Assembly (NCBI RefSeq): GCF_963666545.1 | Contig: NZ_OY762899.1 | Coordinates: 4,381,688 to 4,445,687 of the forward strand | Source of the DNA: an uncultured Bacteroides sp. | Lineage (GTDB): Bacteria; Bacteroidota; Bacteroidia; Bacteroidales; Bacteroidaceae | Reading direction: 5' to 3' | Length of the DNA: 64,000 bases | In this document: positions 33,431 to 41,898 of the stretch, piece by piece | Layout of the letters: every line of letters begins with the position of its first letter | Numbering within the stretch: position 1 is the stretch's first letter | Program-made: the position numbers and the translations under genes | The notes under the pieces: generated by a model | Databases searched by the model: none | What the model saw: only the letters and a program-made list of their open reading frames with translations | What the model was told of the DNA's origin: nothing

Positions 33431-33664
33431 TCACGGTTCCCCCAGTGCTTTGATGATGAGCCGAACTTGTGCGGGAGTATAACGTCTGTTACTAGGGCAG
33501 AGGCCCGACTGCTGCAATGCTTCCGGTAACCCGGGAAACTTATTTATCCACTCATTGAACGTTGCTAGGGCGCTTTTAGGTAGTATGCCCGGCATGTAAA
33601 GGGATGCCAGTTCACCTTTGCCATAACTGCGAATGGCGAACTTCTTTTCTTCTGATGTATTCAT
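33431..33664 (-). CDS. DUF4248-family protein
   Basis: A 77-residue basic protein of the DUF4248 family (FAIRSYGKGELASLYMPGI, ALATFNEWI, RRYTPAQVRLIIKALGEP). The segment from AALATF to the end looks like a winged or MerR-like DNA-binding unit. It is transcribed away from the HU gene, as is usual for this Bacteroides cluster. The function is not known; DNA binding is inferred. Confidence 0.75.
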   Translation of the reverse strand: MNTSEEKKFAIRSYGKGELASLYMPGILPKSALATFNEWINKFPGLPEALQQSGLCPSNRRYTPAQVRLIIKALGEP

Positions 33665-33842
33665 ATTCTTGTTACTTGCGCTTACTTTATATCCTTACAA
33701 ATGTACAAAATAAACCTCACTTATGCAACTCTTAAGGTTGCTTTCTACCTCTCCTAAGGCTTCTTATTTCGCTTTAATTCCTTTTATTTCTTGCTAAGTT
33801 TTCCTGTTTCCGCTTATTGCCTGGCGGGGTCTGTTGGCGTAC

Positions 33843-33850
33843 TATCTTTG
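33843..33850 (+). promoter_or_regulatory. -7 box of the HU-like gene
   Basis: TATCTTTG, 76 nt before the ATG at 33927. Because it lies before the in-frame ATG at 33876 as well, it does not decide the start; protein conservation does. Confidence 0.5.
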
Positions 33851-33926
33851 TAGGCGTAATCTTGATGCATCGTGATTGCAATGTAATCTATATTTATTTA
33901 GTATTAACTCTAAAAGCAGAAAAATT

Positions 33927-34409
33927 ATGGCAGTAAGTGTTGTACGCTATTCACGTAAAAAGAAAATTGGAGATGCTAAATCTCCTACGATCTATTTCTT
34001 GAAGCAGGAAGCCAGAACATCGAAGATCTACACGATTGAAACACTGGCTAGTGAAATCGAAACTATTGGTTCACTCTCTGAAGAAGATGTGATTCATGTG
34101 ATGAAATCTTTTGTGCGTAGCATGAGGAAGGTGCTCAAGGAAGGCAATCGTGTGAAGGTAGATGGATTGGGAACATTCTACATCACGTTGACATGTCCGG
34201 GTGTGGAGGTTGAAAAAGATTGCGTAGTAAAGAATATTTCGAAGGTGAACCTTCGTTTCTGGGTAGATAATACGCTCCGTTTGGCTAATGATTCTACTGC
34301 AACTACTCGTGGTGCAACCAATAATGTGGAGTTTGCACTTCATACTGAAGCGGCTACTGATCCTAGCAAGCCTGTTGACCCAACTAAACCTATTGATCCT
34401 ACAGCGTAA
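33927..34409 (+). CDS. HU-like DNA-binding protein
   Basis: A 160-residue protein of the Bacteroidota HU-like group. The start MAVSVVRYSRKKKIGDAKSP is standard for these proteins, so the ATG at 33927 is chosen over 33876. The HU fold covers about 20-115 (IETLASEIETIGSLSEEDVI, then GNRVKVDGLGTFYITL), and a flexible C-terminal tail ends in PVDPTKPIDPTA, a Pro/Asp/Thr repeat. These proteins bend or coat DNA. The gene is followed 11 bp later by repeat copy C. Confidence 0.85.
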   Translation: MAVSVVRYSRKKKIGDAKSPTIYFLKQEARTSKIYTIETLASEIETIGSLSEEDVIHVMKSFVRSMRKVLKEGNRVKVDGLGTFYITLTCPGVEVEKDCVVKNISKVNLRFWVDNTLRLANDSTATTRGATNNVEFALHTEAATDPSKPVDPTKPIDPTA

Positions 34410-34420
34410 TGTGTTGTTCA

Positions 34421-34645
34421 TTCTTTCTTTTGCCTTGACGCAAAAGAAAGAAGCAAAGAAAAAGTCAAGGCTTCTTTTGCTGCGCTACTCCGAAGGTGTA
34501 CTACGCTACAAGCGATTCAACTCGCTTCGCTCAAACAAAATCGCTTGCTTAATGCTCCGTGCATCTTCTCCGTTTAACGCTTCGCAAAAGAGGCCGGCCT
34601 TTCTACCTACTCCACTTTGCTTCGCTCGTGGGGATGCTCGCTTGC
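34421..34645 (+). repeat. Structured intergenic repeat, copy C (forward)
   Basis: Starts 11 nt after the HU stop. Terminal hairpin 34421-34452 (13-bp arms TTCTTTCTTTTGC / GCAAAAGAAAGAA, loop CTTGAC); GTCAAGGC downstream can pair with the loop. It uses the same inner arms as copy A: TTTTGC with GCAAAA, and GAAGGTGTAC with GTGCATCTTC, where the A-to-G change keeps pairing through G-T. The tail has CACTTTGCTTCGCTCGTG. Confidence 0.85.
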
Positions 34646-34655
34646 TTTTTGTTTT

Positions 34656-34790
34656 TGTACAGTTTTTATTAGCTAAGTTTCTGGTGATTAGTTGCTTATG
34701 ATTTGCAAAGTGTACAATTTAGGCTGTTTTGTACATTTTTGATGACTTTAGTTGTTGCTAGTCAGCTGTTTAGCTGTTGTGAAGTGTACA
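34656..34790. promoter_or_regulatory. Four TGTACA sites upstream of the small coiled-coil gene
   Basis: The palindrome TGTACA occurs at 34656-34661, 34711-34716, 34730-34735 and 34785-34790. Four copies of one 6-bp palindrome in 135 bp of AT-rich noncoding DNA suggest a cluster of protein-binding sites, though chance cannot be ruled out. Confidence 0.4.
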
Positions 34791-34827
34791 GTGTTGTTTA
34801 ATTTGTTGTAATAAAAAAATAAATAAT

Positions 34828-35103
34828 ATGGTTAAAAAGGTAATTGAACAGATTATGGAATGCATCCTGGTGGTGCTTCCTTTCTTTAAAAAGAAGAATG
34901 CAAAAGAGGTTAAGGAGTTTAGTGATTTGATCACTGGGCAGTATGAGTTCTTAGTGGGACAACTGGAGAAGATGCTTAAAGATTACTTCGAACTGAGTAC
35001 TCGTGTGAAGGAGATGCATACGGAGATGTTTAGTCTTAAGGATGAATTGGCCAAAGCACTGGCACAACAGTGCAGTGTCAAGGATTGCAGTAGCAGAGGA
35101 TAA
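34828..35103 (+). CDS. Small hydrophobic/coiled-coil protein of unknown function
   Basis: A 91-residue protein. Residues 5-20 (VIEQIMECILVVLPFF) form a short hydrophobic segment, followed by KKKN and then a long heptad-like helix (about 30-80, FSDLITGQYEFLVGQLEKML, ELSTRVKEMHTEMFSL). The C-terminus has two Cys residues. It is enclosed by inverted repeat copies C and D and precedes the amidase gene. In the Bacteroides version of this cluster a tiny membrane peptide commonly sits between HU and amidase; this one is longer. A holin- or spanin-like role next to an endolysin-type amidase is possible but speculative. Confidence 0.6.
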   Translation: MVKKVIEQIMECILVVLPFFKKKNAKEVKEFSDLITGQYEFLVGQLEKMLKDYFELSTRVKEMHTEMFSLKDELAKALAQQCSVKDCSSRG

Positions 35104-35340
35104 CTTTTTCTTTGGTAGGGTTTTGCCTGCTTTGCTTCGCTCGCTACAATGTTTTAACAAATGTGACAAATCATCTTTTTATGCAATTATCCTCAAAAAG
35201 ATGCCTTCTCCCCGAAATTCTACAGGGGTAGGAAAATGGAGCCTTTTTCAAGAGAATAATTCGCTTTTTTCTTCTCCCGAGAAAACCACCCTTCTCCCGA
35301 AAAACGGAAAATGAGCTAACTCCCTTATTTAAAGGGGTAT

Positions 35341-35593
35341 AAAAAGAAGAGTATCTAAAGCGAGCGAAGCAAAGCGAAAACCATCCCATCCCCACAAATA
35401 GAAACAAAGACCGGCCTCTTGTGTGAAGCGTTAAACGGAGGCAATGCCCGAAGCGTTAAACAAGCGATTTTGTTTGAGCGAAGCGAGTTGAATCGCTTGT
35501 AGCTTCGAGCATTGACGCAGTAGCTTCACACGAGAAGCCTTGACTTTTTCTCTTTGGTTCTTTCTCTTTTGCGTCAAGGCAAAAGAGAAAGAA
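35341..35593 (-). repeat. Structured intergenic repeat, copy D (reverse)
   Basis: Nearly the same as copy B, starting AAAAAGAAGAGTA and ending 37 nt before the amidase gene. Terminal hairpin 35558-35593 (TTCTTTCTCTTTTGC / GCAAAAGAGAAAGAA, loop GTCAAG). The long hairpin pairs GTGTGAAGC / GCTTCACAC, CGAAGC / GCTTCG and GCGATT / AATCGC. Bases 35104-35340 before it hold only a short CTTCTCCCGA repeat and no gene. Confidence 0.85.
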
Positions 35594-35630
35594 TAAATAC
35601 AAAGCAATAGTATCTCTAAAAAAAAGAATT

Positions 35631-36071
35631 ATGAGAAAAATAGATTTAATCGTCATTCATTGTTCGGCAACAAGAGAAGACCGGACTTTCACCGAGAACG
35701 ATCTCGAGATAACCCATCGCAGACGAGGCTTCAACGGCATCGGCTACCACTTCTACATTCGTAAGAATGGAGATATCAAAACAACCAGACCGATAGAGAA
35801 AATTGGCGCACATGCCAAGGGCTACAATGCCCATAGCATCGGTATCTGTTATGAAGGTGGACTAGATGCAAACGGGCGTCCCAAAGATACCCGTACCCTG
35901 TGGCAGAAACATTCCTTGCAAGTACTCGTCAAAACCCTTCAGATCGACTATCCCGACGTGCATATATGCGGACATAGAGATCTAAGTCCTGATTTGAATG
36001 GCAATGGAGAAATAGAACCGGAAGAGTGGGTGAAAGCCTGTCCGTGTTATAACGTTTCAGAGGGCATCTAG
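35631..36071 (+). CDS. N-acetylmuramoyl-L-alanine amidase (T7-lysozyme-like)
   Basis: A 146-residue Zn-dependent amidase of the Amidase_2/T7 lysozyme group, which cuts the bond between MurNAc and L-Ala in peptidoglycan. Probable zinc ligands are His 10 (IHCSAT), His 115 (CGHRD) and a Cys of the ACPCY segment (137 or 139). Tyr 39 and the following GDIKTTRP region fit the catalytic site. There is no signal peptide, as in phage endolysins. It closes the HTH-DUF4373-helicase-DUF4248-HU set and is typical of that cluster. The start at 35631 follows the repeat directly. Confidence 0.88.
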   Translation: MRKIDLIVIHCSATREDRTFTENDLEITHRRRGFNGIGYHFYIRKNGDIKTTRPIEKIGAHAKGYNAHSIGICYEGGLDANGRPKDTRTLWQKHSLQVLVKTLQIDYPDVHICGHRDLSPDLNGNGEIEPEEWVKACPCYNVSEGI

Positions 36072-36083
36072 CCCTCTCTTTTC
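36059..36083 (+). terminator. Terminator overlapping the amidase stop codon
   Basis: AGAGGGC-ATCTA-GCCCTCT followed by CTTTTCG; the stop TAG lies partly in the loop and partly in the stem. It may also serve the leftward operon that ends at 36099. Confidence 0.75.
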
Positions 36084-36098
36084 GTTTTTATCGCTGAC

Positions 36099-37265
36099 TT
36101 ATGAGTGATGTTCATGCTCTGTATGAATGAACTTCTTATTCGCTCCTCTCAATCCGAAAAGGTTGGAGAACATCATCCATGCAAGCGATGGTAGTTGCAT
36201 AACCGCCTTTAATAGCTGCCTATTGTATAGCTGCCTTGGAATAACCATACAAAGCGTAAAGAGTAGAAAGAGCGATAATCCCCACCACTTGATGCTTGCT
36301 GTTGGGTGAACGATGGTAATCAGCAATGTCATTACTCCTATGAGAAAGATCAGTATGATTCGTGGAAACATCATCCATTGCAATACCTTGTCGCAATAGT
36401 CGAAGTTTCCTGTAAACAGAGCCTTTGGGAAGTCAGGCAGAGCAGCTTTCAGTGCATCAAACTGAGCCGCCAGCCAACGTTTACGCTGATTCTTAAACCC
36501 TTCTTTTTTCTGTATTTTTTCATCAAACACCCGCAGATGTTCCAAATATTCTATGTATATATTCTCTTTAAGCAGCAATGTTTCTAACTCTTTATCTTCA
36601 CCCGCTGTTTGCAGGGATTTTACGCTCTTTCTGAACCAACTGGCTTCTAGTGCCATGCCAGATCCGATGAGTGCCGATGAGAAACCAATGGCTACATGCC
36701 CCTTGCGGAAAATAGCATTGTTGATCTCTTCGCTCACTGCATCGAGAATGGCGATACTGGTATCTGTATTCTTTGCAACACGATGCGCTTGGATGGCTTG
36801 CAAGCCTGCATTGCAAGCTCGATTTATCTCTTGTAGAAAATCAGGTGTGGTGGTATTGTCAGCGTCCATGATAACAATCATATCATACTCCTCGAGTGCA
36901 GTACTTTCCATAGCCAGAGTCATTGCTTTAGCTTTCGAACTATTCTCATAGTTGGCGATAAGAAGTCGGATAGGAAGCTGACTTAATTGTTCGTTGGTGA
37001 TATGCTCCATCTGGTCCGAAATGACGATCACCTCGTATTTATCAGCAGGATAGTCTTGCTGCAAAAAGGAGGTGACGGAGTTTAAAATAACCTTATCTTC
37101 TTTGTAAGCAGGGAACAAAACAGCAAACCTATTTACCCTTTCAGTCTGCGGATACTTTCGGTGCCGGTAGAATTTGGACGCTACAGCGAATACGAATAGG
37201 TAGCCTACTGATATTGTCAATAGGTAAAATGATAGCATTTCCAATATTTGTAACAGGTTGATCAT
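36099..37265 (-). CDS. Membrane glycosyltransferase, family 2
   Basis: A 388-residue processive-type glycosyltransferase. It has an N-terminal membrane helix (about 8-30), a GT-A domain (VLFPAYKEDKVILNSVTSFL, VIMDADNTTTPDFL with DAD) and a QxxRW-type motif (QRKRWLAAQ). Two to three C-terminal membrane helices follow (about 295-345), then a His-rich end (HTEHEHHS). It is the last gene of the second leftward polysaccharide operon, 20 bp after the ligase/polymerase gene. Confidence 0.85.
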   Translation of the reverse strand: MINLLQILEMLSFYLLTISVGYLFVFAVASKFYRHRKYPQTERVNRFAVLFPAYKEDKVILNSVTSFLQQDYPADKYEVIVISDQMEHITNEQLSQLPIRLLIANYENSSKAKAMTLAMESTALEEYDMIVIMDADNTTTPDFLQEINRACNAGLQAIQAHRVAKNTDTSIAILDAVSEEINNAIFRKGHVAIGFSSALIGSGMALEASWFRKSVKSLQTAGEDKELETLLLKENIYIEYLEHLRVFDEKIQKKEGFKNQRKRWLAAQFDALKAALPDFPKALFTGNFDYCDKVLQWMMFPRIILIFLIGVMTLLITIVHPTASIKWWGLSLFLLFTLCMVIPRQLYNRQLLKAVMQLPSLAWMMFSNLFGLRGANKKFIHTEHEHHS

Positions 37266-37285
37266 AATTTAAGGGATTCATTTTT

Positions 37286-38728
37286 CTACTTTTTAGCTAT
37301 TCTCCTGTCGATATGAGGGGCTGCAAAACAAAGGGCAAAACCCGTATAGACAACAATGGAATTGGGATATTGCATCACATCGTTACCATAGGCGGATAGG
37401 AAGAAGCCCGCATTGACGCACAGCCAAGCTATAGTTAGTCCTCTAAGCTGTTTGTCTTTTATTTTAAATCTCAGTATCCAAGCACACCAAGCGAATAGAA
37501 TGCCATGTAGGATGAGGTATAACATGAGTCCAACAATACCGGTATCAGTCCATACATTAATTAACCATGAATCCGGAGGGATAGGCATTAATTCTTTGGG
37601 TTCGAAGCGATCAGCTTTGCCACCTAGACCGATACCATATCCAAAGGGTTTATCGGCCATGTATTCTTTTATTTTCTCTCTGTTTTCTACACGTAGCTGA
37701 TAAGAAGCATCTTCATTGGGAGAGAACGCAGTTCTCATTTTGTGAATATATTGGTTATCGTCTCCTATGTCCGTAAATCTAAAGAAAATAAAGATGGAGA
37801 GAAATGCCAGAAGGCCCAATACGAAAGTTTTCCAATTATAAGAAAGAAAGATGAACAGTGCTAGTCCACCCAAAGGAACAGCCATGGCAGCGCGGGTTCC
37901 AGATATGGCGAATCCGTAAATAGCGGCGATAACTACAATTCCAAAATAAACCTTAAGCCACGTGTTTTTTGCATAAAACATAGACAAGAGAAAGCAAGTA
38001 GCTCCCATAGCCATGTGTACTCCAAAGTTAGCCGCATCAGTAAAGAAGGAGAAGTAACGAATGCCTGACCAAATGAAGTGCGTTCTTGCTCCTCCCAGTA
38101 CGTAGAGAAAGTAAAGTTCACGTGCGTTAAATCCATGATTCTTCTGCCAATATCCTTTCATGGCAAAGATCAGTATAAATATCGACCAAATCATTAACAA
38201 ATATTCTACGCTCCGTGTCTTTTTAATGAATACAGGTACCAATAATGCGCATACGATGGGGTAAACGGCATATTGAGTAATAGAAATATTCCATGCCTCT
38301 TGAACATTGTTTGGATTCATTATTTCGGCGATGCAGAAAGCCAGCCAAATAGAATAGAGTAGCAGCATACCATTGCGACTACTCTTCCAATTAATATTTT
38401 CATAAATATTTCTCATTAACATTAGAGAAACAACGGAAAGCGTAATAATGAGGGAAAACATCCCTATTTTAATGTCAGCGAAACCTCCTGCTATGACTAG
38501 AAGGAAATGAGATGCAAAGAGGGCATAGAATGCACTGTTGGAATGCTTCACTAATAAAATGATTGCCACAGCTATGAGGGGTAAAGCGGCATAGATCATG
38601 GAGACTGACATGCCTTGACTAATCGTGAATTTATAGAATAAGTATAAACCCACAATTAGTACGAGAGGCAACCAGCTTTTGCTGATAAAATGGTTGAATA
38701 GTAAGCAATAAAACTTTCTTTTACTCAT
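37286..38728 (-). CDS. O-antigen ligase/polymerase-like membrane protein
   Basis: A 480-residue polytopic membrane protein with about ten helices and a large periplasmic loop (about 315-400, containing QLRVENREKIKEYMADKPFGYGIG), the pattern of WaaL/Wzy family proteins. It would either polymerise repeat units or attach the finished chain. The last 8 bp of the Wzz-like gene upstream overlap its start, so they are co-translated. Ligase and polymerase cannot be told apart from sequence; the Wzz-like partner favours polymerase. Confidence 0.8.
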   Translation of the reverse strand: MSKRKFYCLLFNHFISKSWLPLVLIVGLYLFYKFTISQGMSVSMIYAALPLIAVAIILLVKHSNSAFYALFASHFLLVIAGGFADIKIGMFSLIITLSVVSLMLMRNIYENINWKSSRNGMLLLYSIWLAFCIAEIMNPNNVQEAWNISITQYAVYPIVCALLVPVFIKKTRSVEYLLMIWSIFILIFAMKGYWQKNHGFNARELYFLYVLGGARTHFIWSGIRYFSFFTDAANFGVHMAMGATCFLLSMFYAKNTWLKVYFGIVVIAAIYGFAISGTRAAMAVPLGGLALFIFLSYNWKTFVLGLLAFLSIFIFFRFTDIGDDNQYIHKMRTAFSPNEDASYQLRVENREKIKEYMADKPFGYGIGLGGKADRFEPKELMPIPPDSWLINVWTDTGIVGLMLYLILHGILFAWCAWILRFKIKDKQLRGLTIAWLCVNAGFFLSAYGNDVMQYPNSIVVYTGFALCFAAPHIDRRIAKK

Positions 38729-40919
38729 CTTTTTCGGATATGACTTCTTCTCCTATTTTTTCAGTTAGCCCTAAATGAGCCAAGCGGTATCCTACTTTGC
38801 GGAGAGTAGTATAGGGGGGGAGCAAACCTGTGAAGTCTTCTACAACATCGTTTGTGGCTTTATTGAGATAAATAGATATCGAAGAAGCGTTGATCTGCTT
38901 CTTTATTTTTTCGTAAGCCTGTTGATCCGAGGCTTTCCATGCACGGGTAGCACTGGTTACTAGCAAATTTAAGTCGGCTTGTTCTAATAATTTGTTTGAA
39001 ATGGTATTATCCTTGAGGGCGGGATATTCTATGATTAAGATATCTTCTCCTACAGGAGTATAGAGATCTTTAATGCTTTGTGCCAATAAATATTCGCGCG
39101 AGGAGGTATCGAAATCTTTGTTCCATTCCAATCTGCGCACTTTTAGTCCCAATTGACTCCAATAATCCTGCAAATGTTGGGCCAAATAACTCTTTCCATC
39201 TCCCGATTCTGTGCTAAGGAAGTTAACCACATAGGGCGAATTTTCTTTTTTATGGGTGAAGAATCTGAGTATGGCACTGCTGAGGTATTTGGTTGCGATT
39301 AATGCGTATGCTTTGCTGTATTTACGATTTTTCAATAATGGTTTTAGAGGGAATGCTCCCAATACTTTTCCACCAGTAAGCCTTTCTGTACGGGCTTTAT
39401 CGCGTAAGGTTCTATCGAGTAATTCTACTAATAGAAAGAAACCAAAAATAAAGAGTATGCTTCCGATAAAAGTTGCCATCACAATTTTTTTTCGATCGGT
39501 TGCTTCAGCGGAGATAGGAAAGGCGGGTGGATTGAGTACCTTCAATGTGGCTGAAGTCATCTCCAAATTCTTCTTACGCATCAATGCGTCGTTATAACTT
39601 TTGAGCAGTGAGAGATAATTGGCTTCAGTGAAGCCTATGTTCCGCTCTTTCCGTTTGATGGTAGACCCCACAGGAGCAAAAAACACGTATTTGTCATTCA
39701 AATCCTGACGGCTTTGTTGGATGATCTGCAAATCGGACTTGGCCCTTTCAAATCGAAGAGTCTGCTCTAACCATTGGTCTACGATAGAAGCCTGCGCAAT
39801 ACCTTCTTTGGTGTGTTTTTGGGTTACATATCGATCGGATATATCGGAAAGCTCTTGAGTGGCTTGCTGAAGCCTGTTTTTATAAGCTTGCAACGACTGT
39901 TCTTTGCCACTCTTGTCGGTGGAAAAGGATTCTATTTCGGAGATTTTTCCGGTCAGGCCGGAGGCTTCATTGAGTTTGTTGATGAAAGAGATATTATTGC
40001 GCATTTGCTTCACATTGCTATCCATACGCTTTTCCAATTCATCGATCATTACCTTGGAGTTGTTGTAAGCGAAAAGAATATCTTGCTCACGAAGTTCAAA
40101 CTCCTTATTGATAGCAGCAACCTCTTTGGTTTCATCATAATAATTAATGACACGTTTCTCTATGTTATATTCTGTCAGCGAATCTTCGGCCATTCTTAAA
40201 TCGTGTCCGATTCGGGCCAATTCGCTGCGGAAATATTCTATAACTTTGTCTGTTTCTCCATAACGAATAGTGCGATATTCGTTTACGAACTCTTCCATCA
40301 GTATGCTGAGTGTGTTGTAGGCTACACCCGGATCATTGGAGGCATAACTTACTTCCAATAAATCACTCGCACCGACTTTATTTACTTTGATTCTTTTAAG
40401 GGCATTGTAACTATAATGAGGGTGATTCCAGTAGAACAGTCCATAAACAAAGTTATCTTTATCCGGACGCTCATATTTTAAAAGGTTTTCTAAGGTTTTT
40501 TCTTCGCTATTTTTATCGATGAGTGCCAAAAGAGCCTGTCCATCTTTGCGGTTGATCGTTCGATTGTATATTTCGCGATAACTAGCTGCAGTGATGTATT
40601 CATTGTCTTTCTTGAAGTCACCATGAATCATATTGCGGGCATAGAGGCGATAAGAGACTCTTTTGAGGGTGCTCTCTGCTTGAATGATGTTGATCAGGTT
40701 GTCCATCGCATTGTTTGCAGTAGCCCAATTGACAATTCCGTTATCGCTCTCAATGGTATACCCGGACACTACTCCAGTGTAGAGCGTGGCTTCTACATTG
40801 TAGGTTCTGCCCATGTTGCGGGTTGCTAAAATGACAGCAAGCGTGATGACAACTGTTCCTATGATGAGCCACCAACGAATGCGGTAGAGAAAGCGAGAGA
40901 CATAAAGGATATATTCCAT
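38721..40919 (-). CDS. Wzz/Wzc-like polysaccharide co-polymerase with altered P-loop domain
   Basis: A 732-residue protein with a Wzz-type first membrane helix (about 17-32) and a long periplasmic coiled-coil part (about 200-440). A second helix lies near 480-500 (IVMATFIGSILFIFGFFLLV), followed by a cytoplasmic P-loop domain. The Walker A is STESGDGKSYL. The expected Walker A' Asp-rich motif is altered (WNKDFDTSSRE) and there is no C-terminal tyrosine cluster, so it may not be an active tyrosine kinase. It controls chain length and export together with the ligase/polymerase and the outer-membrane protein. Confidence 0.85.
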   Translation of the reverse strand: MEYILYVSRFLYRIRWWLIIGTVVITLAVILATRNMGRTYNVEATLYTGVVSGYTIESDNGIVNWATANNAMDNLINIIQAESTLKRVSYRLYARNMIHGDFKKDNEYITAASYREIYNRTINRKDGQALLALIDKNSEEKTLENLLKYERPDKDNFVYGLFYWNHPHYSYNALKRIKVNKVGASDLLEVSYASNDPGVAYNTLSILMEEFVNEYRTIRYGETDKVIEYFRSELARIGHDLRMAEDSLTEYNIEKRVINYYDETKEVAAINKEFELREQDILFAYNNSKVMIDELEKRMDSNVKQMRNNISFINKLNEASGLTGKISEIESFSTDKSGKEQSLQAYKNRLQQATQELSDISDRYVTQKHTKEGIAQASIVDQWLEQTLRFERAKSDLQIIQQSRQDLNDKYVFFAPVGSTIKRKERNIGFTEANYLSLLKSYNDALMRKKNLEMTSATLKVLNPPAFPISAEATDRKKIVMATFIGSILFIFGFFLLVELLDRTLRDKARTERLTGGKVLGAFPLKPLLKNRKYSKAYALIATKYLSSAILRFFTHKKENSPYVVNFLSTESGDGKSYLAQHLQDYWSQLGLKVRRLEWNKDFDTSSREYLLAQSIKDLYTPVGEDILIIEYPALKDNTISNKLLEQADLNLLVTSATRAWKASDQQAYEKIKKQINASSISIYLNKATNDVVEDFTGLLPPYTTLRKVGYRLAHLGLTEKIGEEVISEKDE

Positions 40920-40931
40920 AATTGATTTGTG

Positions 40932-41687
40932 TTATTTAAGGATAGGGGTATGTGTAATTACTTCGAGTATCATCAGGCTTTTATTTAACTCTGATTTACT
41001 GTTCTCGAAACTTTCCAGAGTCTTAGATTGTCGTTCTTTTTCTACGGATAGACCACTGGAATCAACCGTACCATTCGAAAAATCTTTTTCAGTAATAGCA
41101 TATTGTGCATTAGCTAAAATAACCGATTCTGATCTTAACTTAAGTACATTGAGCTGCGCAGTGGCAGTGGCATACAACATGATAATCTCTTTTTTCATCT
41201 CTTCAAACTTAACTTCTTTCTCAAGTTCAGCACTGCGGATGTTTAACTTCTGCCGCTTGACGCGAGCACCAAGATCGAACAGCGCATCCAAAGGTATGCT
41301 AACTCCACCACCGACAGTATAACTGTTTTGAGCTGCTGTGGTGTATGTATTAACAACAGGAGTTACTACATCCGAATAGGTGGCATCGTTACCAAACATA
41401 CCGTATTGATAGCTACCTCTAAGGCTGAAAAAGCCAAGCCATGCCCGTTTTTCTTTTTTTAGTAAACGCTGTTCCACCTGTTCTTTCACATCTGCGAGTT
41501 TGTAAACGGCTCCTTGCTTTGCATTTTCAAACAATACATCGAGTGGAGGAAGAGTGATGTTGGTATAATCTTCGGGTTTTAAACTCGAATAGTCACTTAT
41601 CTTTAATTCTTGTGCATGCAGGTTACTACTGATACCCAAGCACAAAAAAAGAGCGATGATGCCGTATGTAAAGGCTGTATGGTTCAT
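40932..41687 (-). CDS. Short outer-membrane-efflux (TolC)-like protein
   Basis: A 251-residue periplasmic or outer membrane protein with a signal peptide (ending SNLHAQ) and one TolC-like repeat: helix (DVLFENAKQGAVYKLADVKE), strand, then long helices (VKRQKLNIRSAELEKEVKFE and beyond). Typical OEP proteins have two such repeats and 400 or more residues, so this one is about half length. The start at 41687 is chosen because the longer ORF start at 41741 lies upstream of the -7 box. As first gene of the operon it may help form the export channel for the polysaccharide. Confidence 0.7.
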   Translation of the reverse strand: MNHTAFTYGIIALFLCLGISSNLHAQELKISDYSSLKPEDYTNITLPPLDVLFENAKQGAVYKLADVKEQVEQRLLKKEKRAWLGFFSLRGSYQYGMFGNDATYSDVVTPVVNTYTTAAQNSYTVGGGVSIPLDALFDLGARVKRQKLNIRSAELEKEVKFEEMKKEIIMLYATATAQLNVLKLRSESVILANAQYAITEKDFSNGTVDSSGLSVEKERQSKTLESFENSKSELNKSLMILEVITHTPILK

Positions 41688-41727
41688 TGAGATGAATGTT
41701 TTGTTGAGTAATCTGTTTATCAAGTTG

Positions 41728-41735
41728 CAAATATA
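41728..41735 (-). promoter_or_regulatory. -7 box of the second polysaccharide operon
   Basis: TATATTTG on the minus strand, 40 nt before the ATG at 41687. Confidence 0.55.
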
Positions 41736-41854
41736 CGCCATTTATTTGTATGTGTTAACTCTGTTGATGTAATTTTTTCAAAGCAATTGTATTGAATATG
41801 CAAGAAAGTTTGTTCTCTTTCTGTCCTAATTTCCAGTTTCTCTAAGGAAAATAG

Positions 41855-41862
41855 TACTTTTG
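41855..41862 (+). promoter_or_regulatory. -7 box of the PepC-like gene
   Basis: TACTTTTG, 36 nt before the ATG at 41899, facing away from the polysaccharide operon promoter. Confidence 0.55.
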
Positions 41863-41898
41863 CAGAACGATTTTTTATAATTATAACATCTGACTATA

